From Tubulanus polymorphus (Eukaryota; Nemertea; Palaeonemertea; Tubulaniformes; Tubulanidae): 64,000 nt of DNA. Shown in pieces: positions 1-13,500 of the stretch (within the stretch, counting starts at the first letter, position 1; each line of letters begins with the position of its first letter). A program made the translations under genes and the position numbers. Below the pieces are notes generated by a model. The model did not search any database. It had not been told where the DNA came from and saw only the letters and a list, made by a program, of their open reading frames with translations. The stretch lies in the NCBI RefSeq assembly GCF_964204645.1, contig NC_134026.1, forward strand, positions 1,364,001 through 1,428,000. The letters are read 5' to 3'.

Positions 1-1047
1 CAATAAATTGTGCGGTAAGTAGACACAAGAAAATTCAAACCAAAATGAAATCACTCATAGATGTATGATATTTCATTCGACATTTTTGCTTTAATGCAAC
101 GATCGTTTTTCTGATATTTCAGCCTCCAGTAAGATGTGTAAAAACTCGCAATCAGATTGCAGTAAGTGAAAAATGATTAAATAGTATGAGCAAATCGCTT
201 CAACTTATTTGTATGACATTGACGATAATTATTTCAGGATGTACAATAAAATCTTGTCAAAACGGTCAATTCGATTCAAATTCGTGTTCGTGCAAATGCC
301 GAAACGGTTTCACTGGACTGCGATGTGAGAGTAAGCAATGATCCATTCAGATTAGATATCACGTTTTTCATGAAAATCGCCAGTGAACTGAACAGAATGA
401 ATCATCTTTATTTTTCAGAGAAATGTAAGGACGAAATAGACTTTTGTAAGGGATACGTGGATCAAGGAGGTTGCGCCTGGGATTTTAACTTATGGATGTG
501 GATGGGTAGAGTCTGTAAGAAGTCATGCGATACATGCGGTATATGCTCATGGTTTTCATTTTGATATATTGATAGCTTATAATCAGAAAATGGAAATAGA
601 TTTCTATAGATTTATAAACACAGGACCCACAATTGCACAATAATTATGAACTAAGGCAAAGAGTTGTCTTAAGTTATAAGGCTTAAACCTTAACCTTTAG
701 CTATTTGAATGGCTAAAAAAACTAAAATGATCTTAGACTGGTATTTGATCTAACTATAATTCATTTTACGATATTTTCAAGGAGCTCCAAAAGACGCCGG
801 TGCCGTCGATTCAGCAAGGCTTAAAACGAATGTGAAGAAGGTTCCGCGAACTGGAAGTAAAAGTGCCGGTGTTACAGACGGAGATGTTTCTGGAGGCAGC
901 AGCGGAGGAGGAGGAGGTGGATCAGGAGGATCGTGTAGAAATAAACATAACTCTAGTGAATGTAATTACTGGGCAGGAATTGGTGAATGCAAAAAAAACC
1001 CATCTTGGATGTCGGTTAACTGTGCTAAATCATGCAGATCGTGTTAA
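1..1047 (+). CDS. 3' part of a secreted EGF/ShK-domain protein, probably an astacin-type metalloprotease (partial)
   Basis: Five exons can be joined in phase: 1-14, 123-161, 238-330, 419-538 and 782-1047, each bounded by AG and GT, with the TAA stop at 1045-1047. The first codons read NKLC, which resembles the end of the astacin catalytic domain (a terminal Cys after an N-K-L stretch). A compact EGF-like module follows, from the CRCTIKSC stretch to GFTGLRCE. Then come two six-cysteine ShK domains: the first covers the exon at 419-538 and ends KKSCDTC; the second is in the last exon and ends AKSCRSC. A Lys-rich and Gly/Ser-rich linker (a run of glycines near 900-930) separates them. EGF plus ShK tails are common on secreted invertebrate astacins, where they act in substrate or matrix binding. 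The catalytic HExxH part would lie upstream of the window, so the enzyme assignment is inference. Other ShK-containing secreted proteins remain possible. Confidence 0.75.
419..538 (+). other. First ShK domain exon
   Basis: This exon carries six cysteines in ShK order (one after KK, then FCKG, GGCAW, GRVCKKSC and DTC). It is bounded by TTTTCAG on the left and GTATAT on the right. Phase is 1 on entry and 1 on exit, so the exon could be skipped without a frameshift. Confidence 0.75.
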
Positions 1048-1577
1048 TTCTCACTTAAAGTCTCCTTGTATAAATTGACTTGAGTTCTGGACATTTCTGT
1101 TATTGATGAATATATATGTAGCATGTTATTGTCATTCTATTTGATAGTGTCTTGAAGTTCTATATTCGTAAACTGTCATATTTTCTCTACAATGTCCGAG
1201 TGAATCCACTTAACATAAGCTTGAATATCCATTTGTCCTCTCCTCATGAGGTCCGAGATTAAACGATCCTCTTGTGTTCCTCGATGCAGATTTCAAAATA
1301 TGAATCGATAAAGCCGAAAGCAAATGGACAACTCGAAGGCATCGTGTGATTTATCTTGAATTGTTTATTTGATTGTCATATTTCTAGGTTACACACATAA
1401 TATACGCAATTCTACTTCTCCTTCTTACAATGCAATAAATAAGTTAAATCCCGTATAAAAGCGATTACACAAATAAATTAAATTTCCATTAAATCAGTGG
1501 TTTGAATTTGCGAAAAGTTTTTCGAAAGTCTTGGTCCGGTTTTGGCAGACGTGCGTCGGTTGGTCGTGGGTCTTGGT
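1048..1577. other. Intergenic region between two convergent genes (3' UTRs and polyadenylation signals)
   Basis: No coding sequence is seen. The plus-strand ShK gene ends at 1047 and the minus-strand lipoprotein gene ends at 1578, so the genes are tail to tail. Plus-strand AATAAA hexamers lie at 1434-1439 and 1472-1477, and a plus-strand ATTAAA near 1257. A minus-strand AATAAA lies at 1364-1369. If the AATAAA signals are used, the two 3' UTRs overlap by about 100 bases. Confidence 0.55.
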
Positions 1578-4500
1578 TTATGCATCCTGGAAAGAAACAA
1601 AAACTTATGATACATTTCTTCGAATGTATATGTTGCAACTTAAGAAACTTATAGCTCAAAACTAATCAGGAATAAACAATGAAATAGATTAATTACCTGG
1701 AATTGAATCTCAGGAATAGATCGCGTTCTGCGTGTTTTCTCAGCTGGTACAAGAGCCTGTAAGATACAAACATTTAAAATGATTTCTTGAGATGCAGTAT
1801 TTCGTGGTGAGTGATCATATTTCAGTAAAATGTAACGTTTGAATTCGAGATTCGGGATTAGATATTCACCTGAATTGGTACCGATTCGGAGGCGCATGGT
1901 GTACATTCAGTGCGGCCGTTCGTACATTTGCAGTTCTGGCATTCGCTTGGTTGAGCAAAGGCAGCGACACGTCGAGCGAAGACGTCGAGGAAGAATTTCT
2001 GGGTGTTAACGCGGCCTTCTGTCATTTTCTTCGAGTTAAAGACGCTTCCTTGACGGTTGAGTGCAAGGCTTACGCATTTGTCCTTCGGCAGTAAGAGCAT
2101 GTTGAAAAGGGCTTGGTCGCCTTGGAGTTGATAGACGTCCTTGCTCGTGTAAGCTGTTCTGCGGTCGGCACCGAAAATAAAGCTGCTTTTTGGTGATCTG
2201 CTCTTCAGAGTGAAGTCATATCCAGTGAGAAGATGGAATGTGATATCATTCTTGGCCAAGTATTCCGACATGCCTTCAGCACTGGCGTCGTGGCTGTGTG
2301 ATTCGCATGGCATAGCGATGATTATTTTTGACGCCCCAGCGCGGAATGGATATTTGGCAGCTTCACGGATAGCCGCGAAAACGTTGTTGTTTTCGCCGTT
2401 GACGAAAGTCAGCGCGCTGACGGCTCGGCGGAATTTAGTGGCATCGTTCATGATTTGATTCATCAACGTGTGCCTCTGCGGTTGATCGTGGATGTCTTTT
2501 CCTCCGAAACCGACAAGACCGAAACGATTGTTTCTGAGTCCTGGAAGGAAAAACGAGTGAAATATTGTAACCTACGAGTAATAATGGAGGTAATCAGACG
2601 GATAAGTATAGTCGGTGAAACTTACCTTTAGCGCTGAGTGCGCTGTCGAGCTGTGAAACGAGGTGAGGTAACCTTCTGGAAGCGGCTTTGTTACATTGTT
2701 TTTCTTCAATTACGAAAACCACATCAGCCGAGTGGATGGAATCTATCTGACTGGCTTCACCATTTTTAAGTCGTTTGTCTCCAGTTGCACACGTTTCTGT
2801 AAGATCCGAATACAATAGATATTAAGATATAAATCTATACAGTAGACTGTAGATAAATTCAACTAATAGAGATTTCAATAGGAAAGTTTTGTAAAGGAAA
2901 TGTGAACGTACCGCATGTTTTTGGTAAAGCGAGTTCGACACCTTGCGAAGCACATTCAGACTGATATAACCTAGCGACATCGCACGCCTTCTTCTGAACG
3001 TCGTATTCTCCGAAAATGTTGCTGATATCTTTCATGCACATTCTGTGGTAGTTTCCTGGATTCACCATTGAGTAACACGGACGGAAATGTGAGTTTCTGT
3101 CGGCGAATAGTTGGTCGCAGATTGCGCTCTGTTCTGCGGCGGGCTGCGCATCTTTGCGCGCTAAGTTCTGGTAGCCAGAACAGGACCCGATCGTCCAGCT
3201 TCGGGCAAATGTATCTAAATCGGTGGTGACCTTCTTATTCGATGTCATGAAATCATTGCTCATTTCGTGGTCATATGTTCCCAGAAGACCAGCAGTTTTG
3301 CCTTGGAACCAGCCGCTAATACCGATAGTGCACATCTCATTAGTCAAATCACACGTCACACGTACTCCCAAAGCGTTGTCAACAGTAATGACGTCACCAG
3401 TTGTAGTGATGGTTGTGTTTATATGGCTGTATGGCAGCTCTGTTTGGTGACCATCGACCGTTACCTGTAAAGATAGAAAGATATATAGAAATTAGTACAT
3501 TCCTATCGAAAAATGTCATCAGATTGAAATTCGTGTTCTTAAGCAGTGGTTTTTAAAATCCTTACTTTTCCGTTATGGAAAATCTCGATTTCTTTCTTGT
3601 TGCTGAGAACAGTGATAGATTTTCGAACTCCACGATCGTAGTTCGCCAAAATGCTGAAATGGCTTTGTACGAAATCACTGGCTAGCAAGTACGTGCAGGT
3701 TCCCGCGAAATCAAAGGACTTGCCATCGAAGGTAGTGTAGTGTTCGTTACCCAGAATCGATGCATGTGCTGCAAAAACAATTTAAAACAATGTTCGGTTA
3801 AAAACCTCACGCAATTGTGAAAGTGTCGCTGTAGCAAATCATTAGATTGATATATTTACCTTTGTAAGGTGGGATCCAGTTGCTGATATCTGAAGAAGGC
3901 TTATATTTGTAGTAAGTGTCCCATAATGAATAATCTCCGTCCATCTTTGGTAGATATTGGCTGTATACTCTCTTGGCTTCTTCCTTCAGGACGTCGGTAT
4001 TGAAATTCTTCAGTTGGTCCCAGTTGAGTTCCATCCTGAGTGGAAGATAAACTTCACCTTGGATTTCTCCTTTTTCTGGCGAGTATACCGTGAATCCAGA
4101 TCGGTCCAATTGAATGTACTGTTTGGTGATTTCGTGAACTTGATCTTTCAAGAGGTCCTTGCCGTTCTCGAAAGCCTTCTTCGCCCATTTTGTTACTCTG
4201 TGGCTAATTTCGAAATGTGTCGCGAGATCTTCCATCTGTAGAGAGAAAAGAAGAGTTATGCATGATAATGAAGTCATATCAGGGATCTTTGATTCATCAA
4301 CATCATTGAAGACAATTAAATACCTGCTTGTATGTAGTCACGATCTTCCTCATAGCTTTCTGGGATAATTCATGGCCGAGTACTTTTTCCATTCTCTCAG
4401 AGACCCGTCGTGTTACTTCATTTTTAATCTCGGAATACTTTTCAAGAGAAGCGCCTACCCAAGAACGGGAGGTTGTTCGTAAGCTCGACACAATACCAGC

Positions 4501-7500
4501 TAATTTCTGGATGGCCATGTCGATGTAACGATCTTGTTGCTCTTCCGATAAGTGGCTTCTCAGTTGTGCTCTGAGTTCCTGGATTTTGGCGAAGTACGGC
4601 TCGATTCGGTAAGTGACGAAATCGAAGTTATCATCAAGATAATTAACGACGGTATCCTTGTAGTTCTGAAACAGAAAATAAAATGGGCATAAAACATTGA
4701 ATCAATGTAAGAACCAAATCTTAACTTCATCAACCTAGCGTTGTAATGAATTAATTACCTGTGCTTTTTCCATGAACTGTTGATATTGATGATTGGCCTT
4801 CTGTGAAGCGACCAGATACTGGCGGATGGCGGCATAAGCGTATTTCTGCCAGGCCGGACGGAATCGTAAGACGACGTCAACGATGTAGTCTCGAACATCA
4901 GCCATAATCTCATCCATGCGACGGGCGTATACGGCTAGTTTCAAGCTGTATGCTCGTCGAACAGATTCCATTTGGCGACGGATCTGGAAGGTGAGTACTT
5001 GGATGTGGTTAGACATCGATTCGTAAGCATTCGACGCTGTTTCGTAGATATCACGCATGAAGAAGTGGTTGTTTTCGTACATCTGCTTGAATTCGCTGGC
5101 GATCACGTCACCATCTTCTTTGAAGGAGGCCAACTCAGAAGACAGGTATTCACGAGCTTCGGTCATATCGGGCAGATTATTGCGCATGTAATAGCTACGC
5201 ACTCGCATTTCATCTTTAACACCTCGCGTGATTTCGTTCATCATTTCAGTTGTTTCGGAATGAGCTTCGTTAATTTTTTCTTTTGCGAAAGTCTGAAAAA
5301 GGAAATGTTTCGTTTATTTACCACAAACAGTCATTCGAATGAACGGCTCAAAACAATTTACATAAATCCATTGGAATAAACTCAGAAACACTTACGGTCA
5401 AATCGGTAATCATTTGCTGATTCCAGTGAACCCTAGAGTGGAACAGACGCGATGTGTTTCTGGTGATAGCGAAAAGTCCATCAGTTGTTTTCAATCCGTT
5501 TATGTGTCTGTAAAGCTCTAACTTCAATTCATTGTTGTTGAGTTTGGCATAAGTATGGATCATGTTTTCACGATTGGCTAAAAGAATGTATTTCATTAAT
5601 ACTATTAGATTTTACTGAAATTAGATAGATGATGCACATTCCATATCGATACTTACCACTGTCTCGAAGACGAAGGTCAACTGAGGGTTTGTCAGTGTTG
5701 ATTTCAACTTCAGTGTTCATCTTCTTTTCGCCGTTGATCAGGTTGGCAATGTCGAATCGGTAACCGTGTTGGAGAACCTTCATTTCGCCAGCCATATCAA
5801 ACGATTTCAGCGGCGTGTGTAACTATGATATAATGGAACATTTGATATATCAAGTATGTACATGATGTGACAACGGTATAAATTCGTTGAATATTCAAAT
5901 ATGAAACTTACGTGCAAGTTCATGGTTTTCTTGATCTTGTCAATTTCGCCCATAAGGAATATATTCTTCTGGACTCGTCGAGCGGTCAAGTATTTCATTT
6001 CGGTACCGGCTGAAACTTTGTTTTCACTGCGGCCGATGTGCGAGTTGAGTTCCATATCGATCAGACTCTTCGGATGCGATACATGCATCGACATCGTGTA
6101 GTTATTTGCAGTTCCACGGGCGATCTTGTTCAGTTTTCCAGATACGACAAGTTTAGCACTTGGATCCATCGAGTATTCGACTTCGGTTTTACCAGAGTAG
6201 ACGAAGTTATTTCGGTTCAGCGTCAACTCTCCTCGGACCGTCAAATCCTGTAATTTTAAAGTTAAATTAGACCTTTCGTAGCTGGGAATAAGTTGTTAAA
6301 AACATAGTAAATAACCACAAAAGCTTACCTTCGACATTTTCGGGTGATTGAATGTCACTTCGAGTTTGTGAGATAGACCATAGTTTTCGTAAATGGTTTT
6401 GATTCCCATCTTCTTATTTTCGTTACGGCTGGCATCCCACAAAAGTTGCACCTCACTGACGAATCGACGGCCGTTGTCATTGTGGTTGAACACTGTTTTC
6501 ATGGTTCGAACTGGTGAACTCAATATAAGGTCTGCTTCCCACTGTCTCTGGTAGCTTCTCGATCGATCGCGGAAGGTCATTCCGTACGATACTTTCTTAC
6601 CACGGGCCTGGTCCCAGATTAATTCGGTCTTGTGGACGCTTTGGTATTTCGATGATTCCAGAGTTGTGGTCACGGCACTAGTTCTCCATGGTAGAGTGAC
6701 TTTGATGATTCCATCGTGCTTAGTACGGTAGTAGTTCGATGAGTCTTTATACTGTGCCAGAATCTCGACAGTTCTATCAGCGGCAGTAGTGTCCCAGTTG
6801 ACCTTTGCTTGTGCACTCTTTTCAGCATTTGTGGCAACGATTTTCACGGTAACCTCAAGTGGATGTGGAGCTACCATTTTAGTATTACCAGTGAATCCTG
6901 TCGTTGTGATTTCACCTTCAATTGATGTTTCAACGTAGACCTCATTGTTTACCGCCAATCTCAGCGAATTCTTCGCATTATTGGTGCCATGGTTGTGCTT
7001 GGAGTTGATGTTGATATTTCTTACAGCTTCAAAAGGAGTAACAACATGTATTTGTGCGTCGTACTTCAAATCACTGATGCTGTTATATGTGAATTCTCCT
7101 GAGATGGAACCTTCGATGGTTTTGTATGGTGCCCATGATACACTACCCTCGTAGCCGCTATTGATCTTGTTGAATCGTGCGTTTGCCACTTGGAATTTGT
7201 AGAATGGACTTTTCAAAGTGATGAGTCCCTCTTCTCCGTGTTTGTATGTTACCTGAAGAGCAGTATCTTCTTTGCCTGTCATTTGCAGATTAGCTCTCGA
7301 CCTGAATTCGGTGATTCCACCTTGGTGACGAACAGTGACTGCGGTTTCCTCCCAGCCACTGAATGATGTTTTCACATTCATGTTGGAAATCAGATTGCGG
7401 CGAGACTTCGAGAAGTCAATGCGACCAGATACTGTATGTTCATTACATTTGACGGCAGCTTCAGTTGTGAAATGCTTCCACGGTCCTTGGTGGTTGAAGT

Positions 7501-10500
7501 TCATGACAATCTTGCGATCAGAGAACAACAAGGTAAGTTTTCCAGTGGTGGCACTTGCGTGGTTGAATTCAACATCAGCTTTCACGTTGTCAATAACGAG
7601 TGCGGTCACGAATGATCTCAGATGACCTTTGTGATTGACGCTCACAAGGACTGGCCGCTTCAACACGGATGATTCAATTGTACCAGATACCTGCAGGTTG
7701 TTTAGGCTTTCTATGTCGTACTTAGCATCAACCTTGATGAAATGAGAATTGTAGTACATCTTCACGAGTCCGTTGGATTTTTTCAGTTGTCCTTGACCTC
7801 CGACGTAGATGCCAGCTCGTTTGATGATTTCAAATGGTGTTTGAAAGTCGATGTGTCCCACAACAGAAGAATCTTTGGATACCTTGACCAAAGCGACAAT
7901 ATCTCCAACCTTCAGGTTAACGTATACCATGTTGTTGTTGATTGAGTGTCGGTAAGTAACTCCGGTCTTTTGCAAGTATGGGCATGGTGATGTGAGCTGG
8001 AAGTCAATGGTTACTTGCTTGGCATCATCGGCAAATACATTAACTGTTGCACCGATTACTTTATTGGTAGCGTATTTCAATTTCAGGTTTGTTGCAAATC
8101 TGTTGATAGGTCCGGTGTGTGTGAAACCAGCGTAGAGCTCTTCAAATCCAGCGAATGGTGTCGTTGTTAGCAGAGATCCAGAATAGCCGTTTTCAGTAGA
8201 GAAGTCTAGCTGGGAGCGAATAACTTTGCCATTGCCGTATTTGAGTGTTACTGCACCCATTTCTTCAGACTTGGTGGCATCGAATTTGACATCCAATGTG
8301 GTTTCGGGAGCCGAGTTGAATGGCGAAAATACGGAGACTGTTACTTCAGCTCTATTTGGCTTCAGCATCATCTGGAATCGGCCATCAATACGACGTCCAG
8401 TCTTGTATTGAACGGATGAACGGCATTTTAAGTTTGTTAATGGTCCTTGGCTGCTAAACGTTGCAGAAACAGTCTCAAATCCCTGGAATGGCGTTTTCAC
8501 TTCAGCAGTGATGGTCAATGGTGACTTATTAAACTGTCCAGTGGCACTGATTCGTTTGCCAGCTTGATACTGAACGTATGCGTCAATCTTTGAGCCATCA
8601 AACTTGGAATATGCGGCAAGGGATTCAAATCCGGTAAAAGGAGTTCTTGCTGTAATCTTTACTTCTCGTGGTTGGTAGTTAATGTCAGCAGAAATGCGTT
8701 TACCAGTCATGAATTCGACGTTACAAACAGCTTGGAATCTACTCAAGTCACCAGTCAATCTGTAGAAAATTGCCATTCTTTCGAATCCTGCAACAGGGGT
8801 CTTAATTCTTAGATTCGCCTCAGTCAGACTGAAAGCCAGCTCAGCTTGGACTAAGACGTTGCTTCTGAATTTCATCATGGCATTGGCCTTGAAGTTAGAC
8901 GGACTACCCAGAACATTATGGATGACTTCCACATCTCCGAAACCATTGATTGGTGTCTTGAATTTCAGAACTGATTGCCTTGGTGAGAATGACAGTTCGA
9001 ACTCAGTTCTACCTAATCTTCTAGTTTGGACTGATCCAGACGTTTTGAAGTTGGTTGGTACGCCATCGTGATTGAACTGGATCTCGACGTGTTCGAAACC
9101 ATAATAGGGTGTGGTAAGAGTCATCTTTCCGAATATTGATGGTTGGGCTTTGAAGGCGATGTTTACTTCGGTGACAGTTCGTCGGTTGTTGATCAATAAT
9201 GCAATCACGTTGAAGTTGTTAAGTTCACCTTCGAACCTTCCACTGGCAACAATCGTTTCATAGCCACTGTGCGGTGTGTTTACGGTAAGTTTGAAGTTGC
9301 TTGGTGTAAACAGGAGGCGACCATTGTACATTCTACGCCCTGCTTTGATTGTCGAATGAACATTGAAATTTGTAGCCATTCCAGTGAACTCGTACTCGAC
9401 TCCGATGGTTTCATAGCCATTGAATGGTGTATTGATATTGAGTTGGGACTTCTTCGGGCTAAATTCAAGCAGTGCAGATAAGGTTCTGCGCATGCAGCTC
9501 ATCGTGACTGTTGTCCTGAAGTTGGTGGCGTATCCCGTGTGTTCGTACTTGATCGTGTTATACTGATAGCCATGGAAAGGTGTTTTCAGAGACAGTTCAG
9601 CAGCTGTTGGAGTGAAGTCCAAAGTTGCTTCAATTTGTTTTCCGATCTTATATTTCAGTAATACGTTCGTCTTGAAATGATTGAAATCTCCCTGGTGGTC
9701 GAATCTTGCGCTCATTGCCTCATATCCGTAGAATGGTGTTTTGACGGAGATGCTGCCACTCGGAGATCGTACGTTTGAGAATACAACCAATGTCTCAATT
9801 TTCTGGCCAGTCATGTATTCAACATTCAAAGACGATGAGAACTGGTTTGCTCGACCGCCGTGTTTGAACGATGCTTGAATCTTCTCAAATCTGTAAAATG
9901 GTGTTTCTACTTCGATCAAACCAGACAATGTGTCTTTCATTTCTAATTTGGCATGTACGTTGAAGTTCTTGTTGAAGCCGTACTTAACTTTAGTCGTCAC
10001 GTCGATTGTGTCTTGTTCAATTTGGTGCTTGTAAGAAGTCTTGATTTCGGAAGACATCGCTGTGAATGGATGTTTCAAAGTGATATCGGCTTCGACATTC
10101 GTGTACTGATCATCGTGAGTGAAGATACCGCTTGCAGTTATGAGTTTTCCAGTCATATATTGTACTGATGCTGATGCCATTTTTCGAACTGGATAGTGGG
10201 AAGCTCTGACATACAATTCTTCGAACTGGATGAATGGTGTTTTCACTGTCAGGTCGAGTGTGAATGGTTTCTTCGTGAATGTGAGCTCGCCGCTCACTTC
10301 CTTACCACGGCCCACCAATTTCGTTGTTATGTGGAGTCCATATCTGTCTCCTCGGCTTGCGAATGACAACGAAGCATCAGAGATCATTGGTGTTTTCGCA
10401 TCAATCTTCAGTTCTAAATCATTGAGACCGTTATTCTTGAAGGTCATCGAGGCTTCAATGCGTTTACCAGTTTGGTATTGAACAGTTGCCCTACAGGTTC

Positions 10501-13500
10501 CTCTTGATGCATCATGTTGTTGATGGTCGTAGGTGAAAGAAAGCTCTTCATATTTGCTAAATGGCGTGTTCACTACAACTCTGACTTCAGCTGGGTTGCG
10601 TTTGAAATTCAGATTACCGATGATTGCCTTTCCATTTTTGGTTAACTTCGCATTAACTTCGAGGTTAGACAGATCACCTTGGTGCTTGTAGGTAAGTGAA
10701 CTTGTTCGCATCTGGCTGAATGGAGTTTTGCTGTCAATTGTCAGTTCAACTCGGCGCATGTCCATGTTCAAGAATGTAATTGTGGATTCGATCGATTTCT
10801 CACCGTACTCAACGCGGGCGTTTGTCGAAAAACGATTCATCTTTCCATTATGATTGACTGTTAGTGACATCTTCTCGTATCCGACAAATGGCGTTGCAAT
10901 CTTCAGGGAGGTCTCGAAGTTTGGTGTAAGTTTGATCAGGAGATCAGTTGATACCTTCTGGTGCATCAACGACTGTTCGGTATGCATGGTGAAGCTGTTA
11001 TCCTCGAGAGTATGCTTGTATGTAAGTTTCAGGTTCTTTACATACTTGCACGGCGATTTCATTGCAATCGTTGTTTCGACCTTCTTCATCGAGTATGCAG
11101 TGTGTGCAACTTCCAGTTCAATCTTCTTGTTGGTCATGTATTTAATACCGATATTGGTATTGAACCGACTCAAGTCTCCTCTGTGGTTTACGGCTAATCT
11201 CAGACGTTCGTAGCCAGCAAATGGAGTCTTTACGACTAATCTGACATCTACTTCATTATCGAGTTTGACTGTGAGTTCTCCATCAACCGTCTTGCCATTA
11301 TTCTGAACTAAGGCATTGCATTTGAAGCTGTTACCGCTTAGTGCTTGGTGATTGTAGCTTATCTTCGTCATTTTCATCCACGGACATGGGGTCTTCATCG
11401 TCAGATCGAACCTCAACGTAGAGAAATCAACGCGACTGAATCCAACGGTAGCTTCGATTCTTTTGCCATTCTTATACTGAATGGTAACCGTTGTGTCGAA
11501 TCTGGTCATATCTCCGCTATGTTTCACGTAGTAGTACATGTTCTCGTAGCCGACAAACGGTGTCCTGATGGTAAGTTGTACTTCTTTGTTCGATTCCAGT
11601 CGGTGTGTGTAACTCAGTGAAATGTCTCTGTTGTATGCAGACATAAATAGATCAGTCTTGGCATTCGTGGCATCGTGCGTGTGCGTCAAAGTGAAACCGG
11701 TCTTCTCCCAATTTCTGAATGGAGTTGTCAGATAAACTTTGGCGGAGATCGTTGGGAAGCTGCTGAACTCTGACTTCAATGAAATCGTCTTTCCAGATTT
11801 GAAGAGGTTGATCTCGTTTGTGAAACGACTAGCTTTTCCTTGGTGGTCGTAAGCAAAGCCAATTTCTTCATAACCAGCAATTGGTGTTTTAATCGCAAAG
11901 CGTCCTTTTACTGGTTGGAGAGTTGCAGTTGCTTCGTATTTGCCGAATGCTCGCGACTCGTATGATACGACTGACTGTATATCGTTATCTAACGTACGAT
12001 GATTGAAGTTGAGCTTCATGGTATCAAATGATGAGGTGAATGTTATTTCGCCGTTCATGTCGTTCAATCGTGTTAAAGACATCTCGCTGCTAAGGCGCAT
12101 CGTATTCTGGTTGTAAGTATATGTCATCACGGTGGAATAGCGGCGATATCCTCTGTTTTGGTTCTTGATCGTGAATTCTATTCGCTCAACAGAACACGGT
12201 GGGTTTACCAGCAGTTTCATGTCAAGTGGAGTTTTGAAATCCAATTCGGCCTTCATGGGTTTTGGTAACATGCCGTGTGACAGAGAAGCTTTGGTGTTGA
12301 AAACTGAAGCATCACCAGAGAAGACAAAATGAAGACGGACGTTCTTGGTGTATCTGCAAGGTCCATTCATGGTGAATGTAGTGCGTACGCCTGAGTTCTT
12401 GCTGAAGTCTAATTCAGCCGTCAACGGTTCAGTCATGGAATGTTTCATCGATAGTTTTGTGTTGAATGATGAAGCATCTCCAGAGAAGTCAAAGTGAAGA
12501 CGGACGTTCTTGGTGTATCTGCAAGGTCCATTCATGGTGAATGTAGTGCGTACGCCGGAGTTCTTGCTGAAGTCTAGTTCAGCCGTCAACGGTTCAGTCA
12601 TGGAGTGTTTCATCGATAGTTTTGTGTTGAATGATGAAGCATCTCCAGAGAAGTCGTACTCGACGCGGACATTCTTCACCCATCTGCAAGGTCCATTGAG
12701 AGTCATCACGTAATGTACACCGGATTCCAATTTAAGCTGGCTTTTGATGGCCACATACTCGGCTCCATTTGTGAGGATACTGAATGTGGTTGCCTTCGTT
12801 GTTGCTGTCGAGCTGTGGAGAATATTTGCAGAAATGTCCCTGACAAATATTCCATTTAATTTCAAGGAACCTTCAAGAGGAGCTTTGAAGTTGACTTCCA
12901 TCATCATTGGCTTGCTTAACATGTTATGTGACATGGATAATTTGGTGTTGAATGCTGAAGCTTCGCCAGAGAAATCAAATTGGAATCGGACGTTTTTGAT
13001 GAATCTGCATGGACCATTTACTGTCATAGTATACTGCACACCAGAGCCCATTGTAAGCCCGCTAGCAATACGAAGATATTCTTGACCATTAGCATTCACG
13101 TTGAAGGTAGTTGTCTTGACTGTGCTCGACATTCTGTGATTGAGATTAGCAGAGACATCAAACAGTCCGGTTGTTTTCACGGAGCCTTCTGCAAATCTGA
13201 ATCCCTGTAACTTGAATTTAGTTTCGAGGTTCGCAGTCGTCAATCCTGTGTATGAGACGGTCATTGAATGAGAGAAATCATCAAGATTGCCTCGGTTTTC
13301 CATGCGTATTTTGATAGACTCCAAATGTCGAGTTGGTGATTCGACTGTCAGTGCAACATCAATATTATCTTGGACATTTACTAGGACAGATACACCGCAT
13401 CGATTAGAGGAACCTCGAGCGTATTGTATCTTCATGCTCCATTCTGTCTCAGACAAATCGTGATTGTAAGTGATGACGGTTTTTTGTGGGTAGAGATTGT

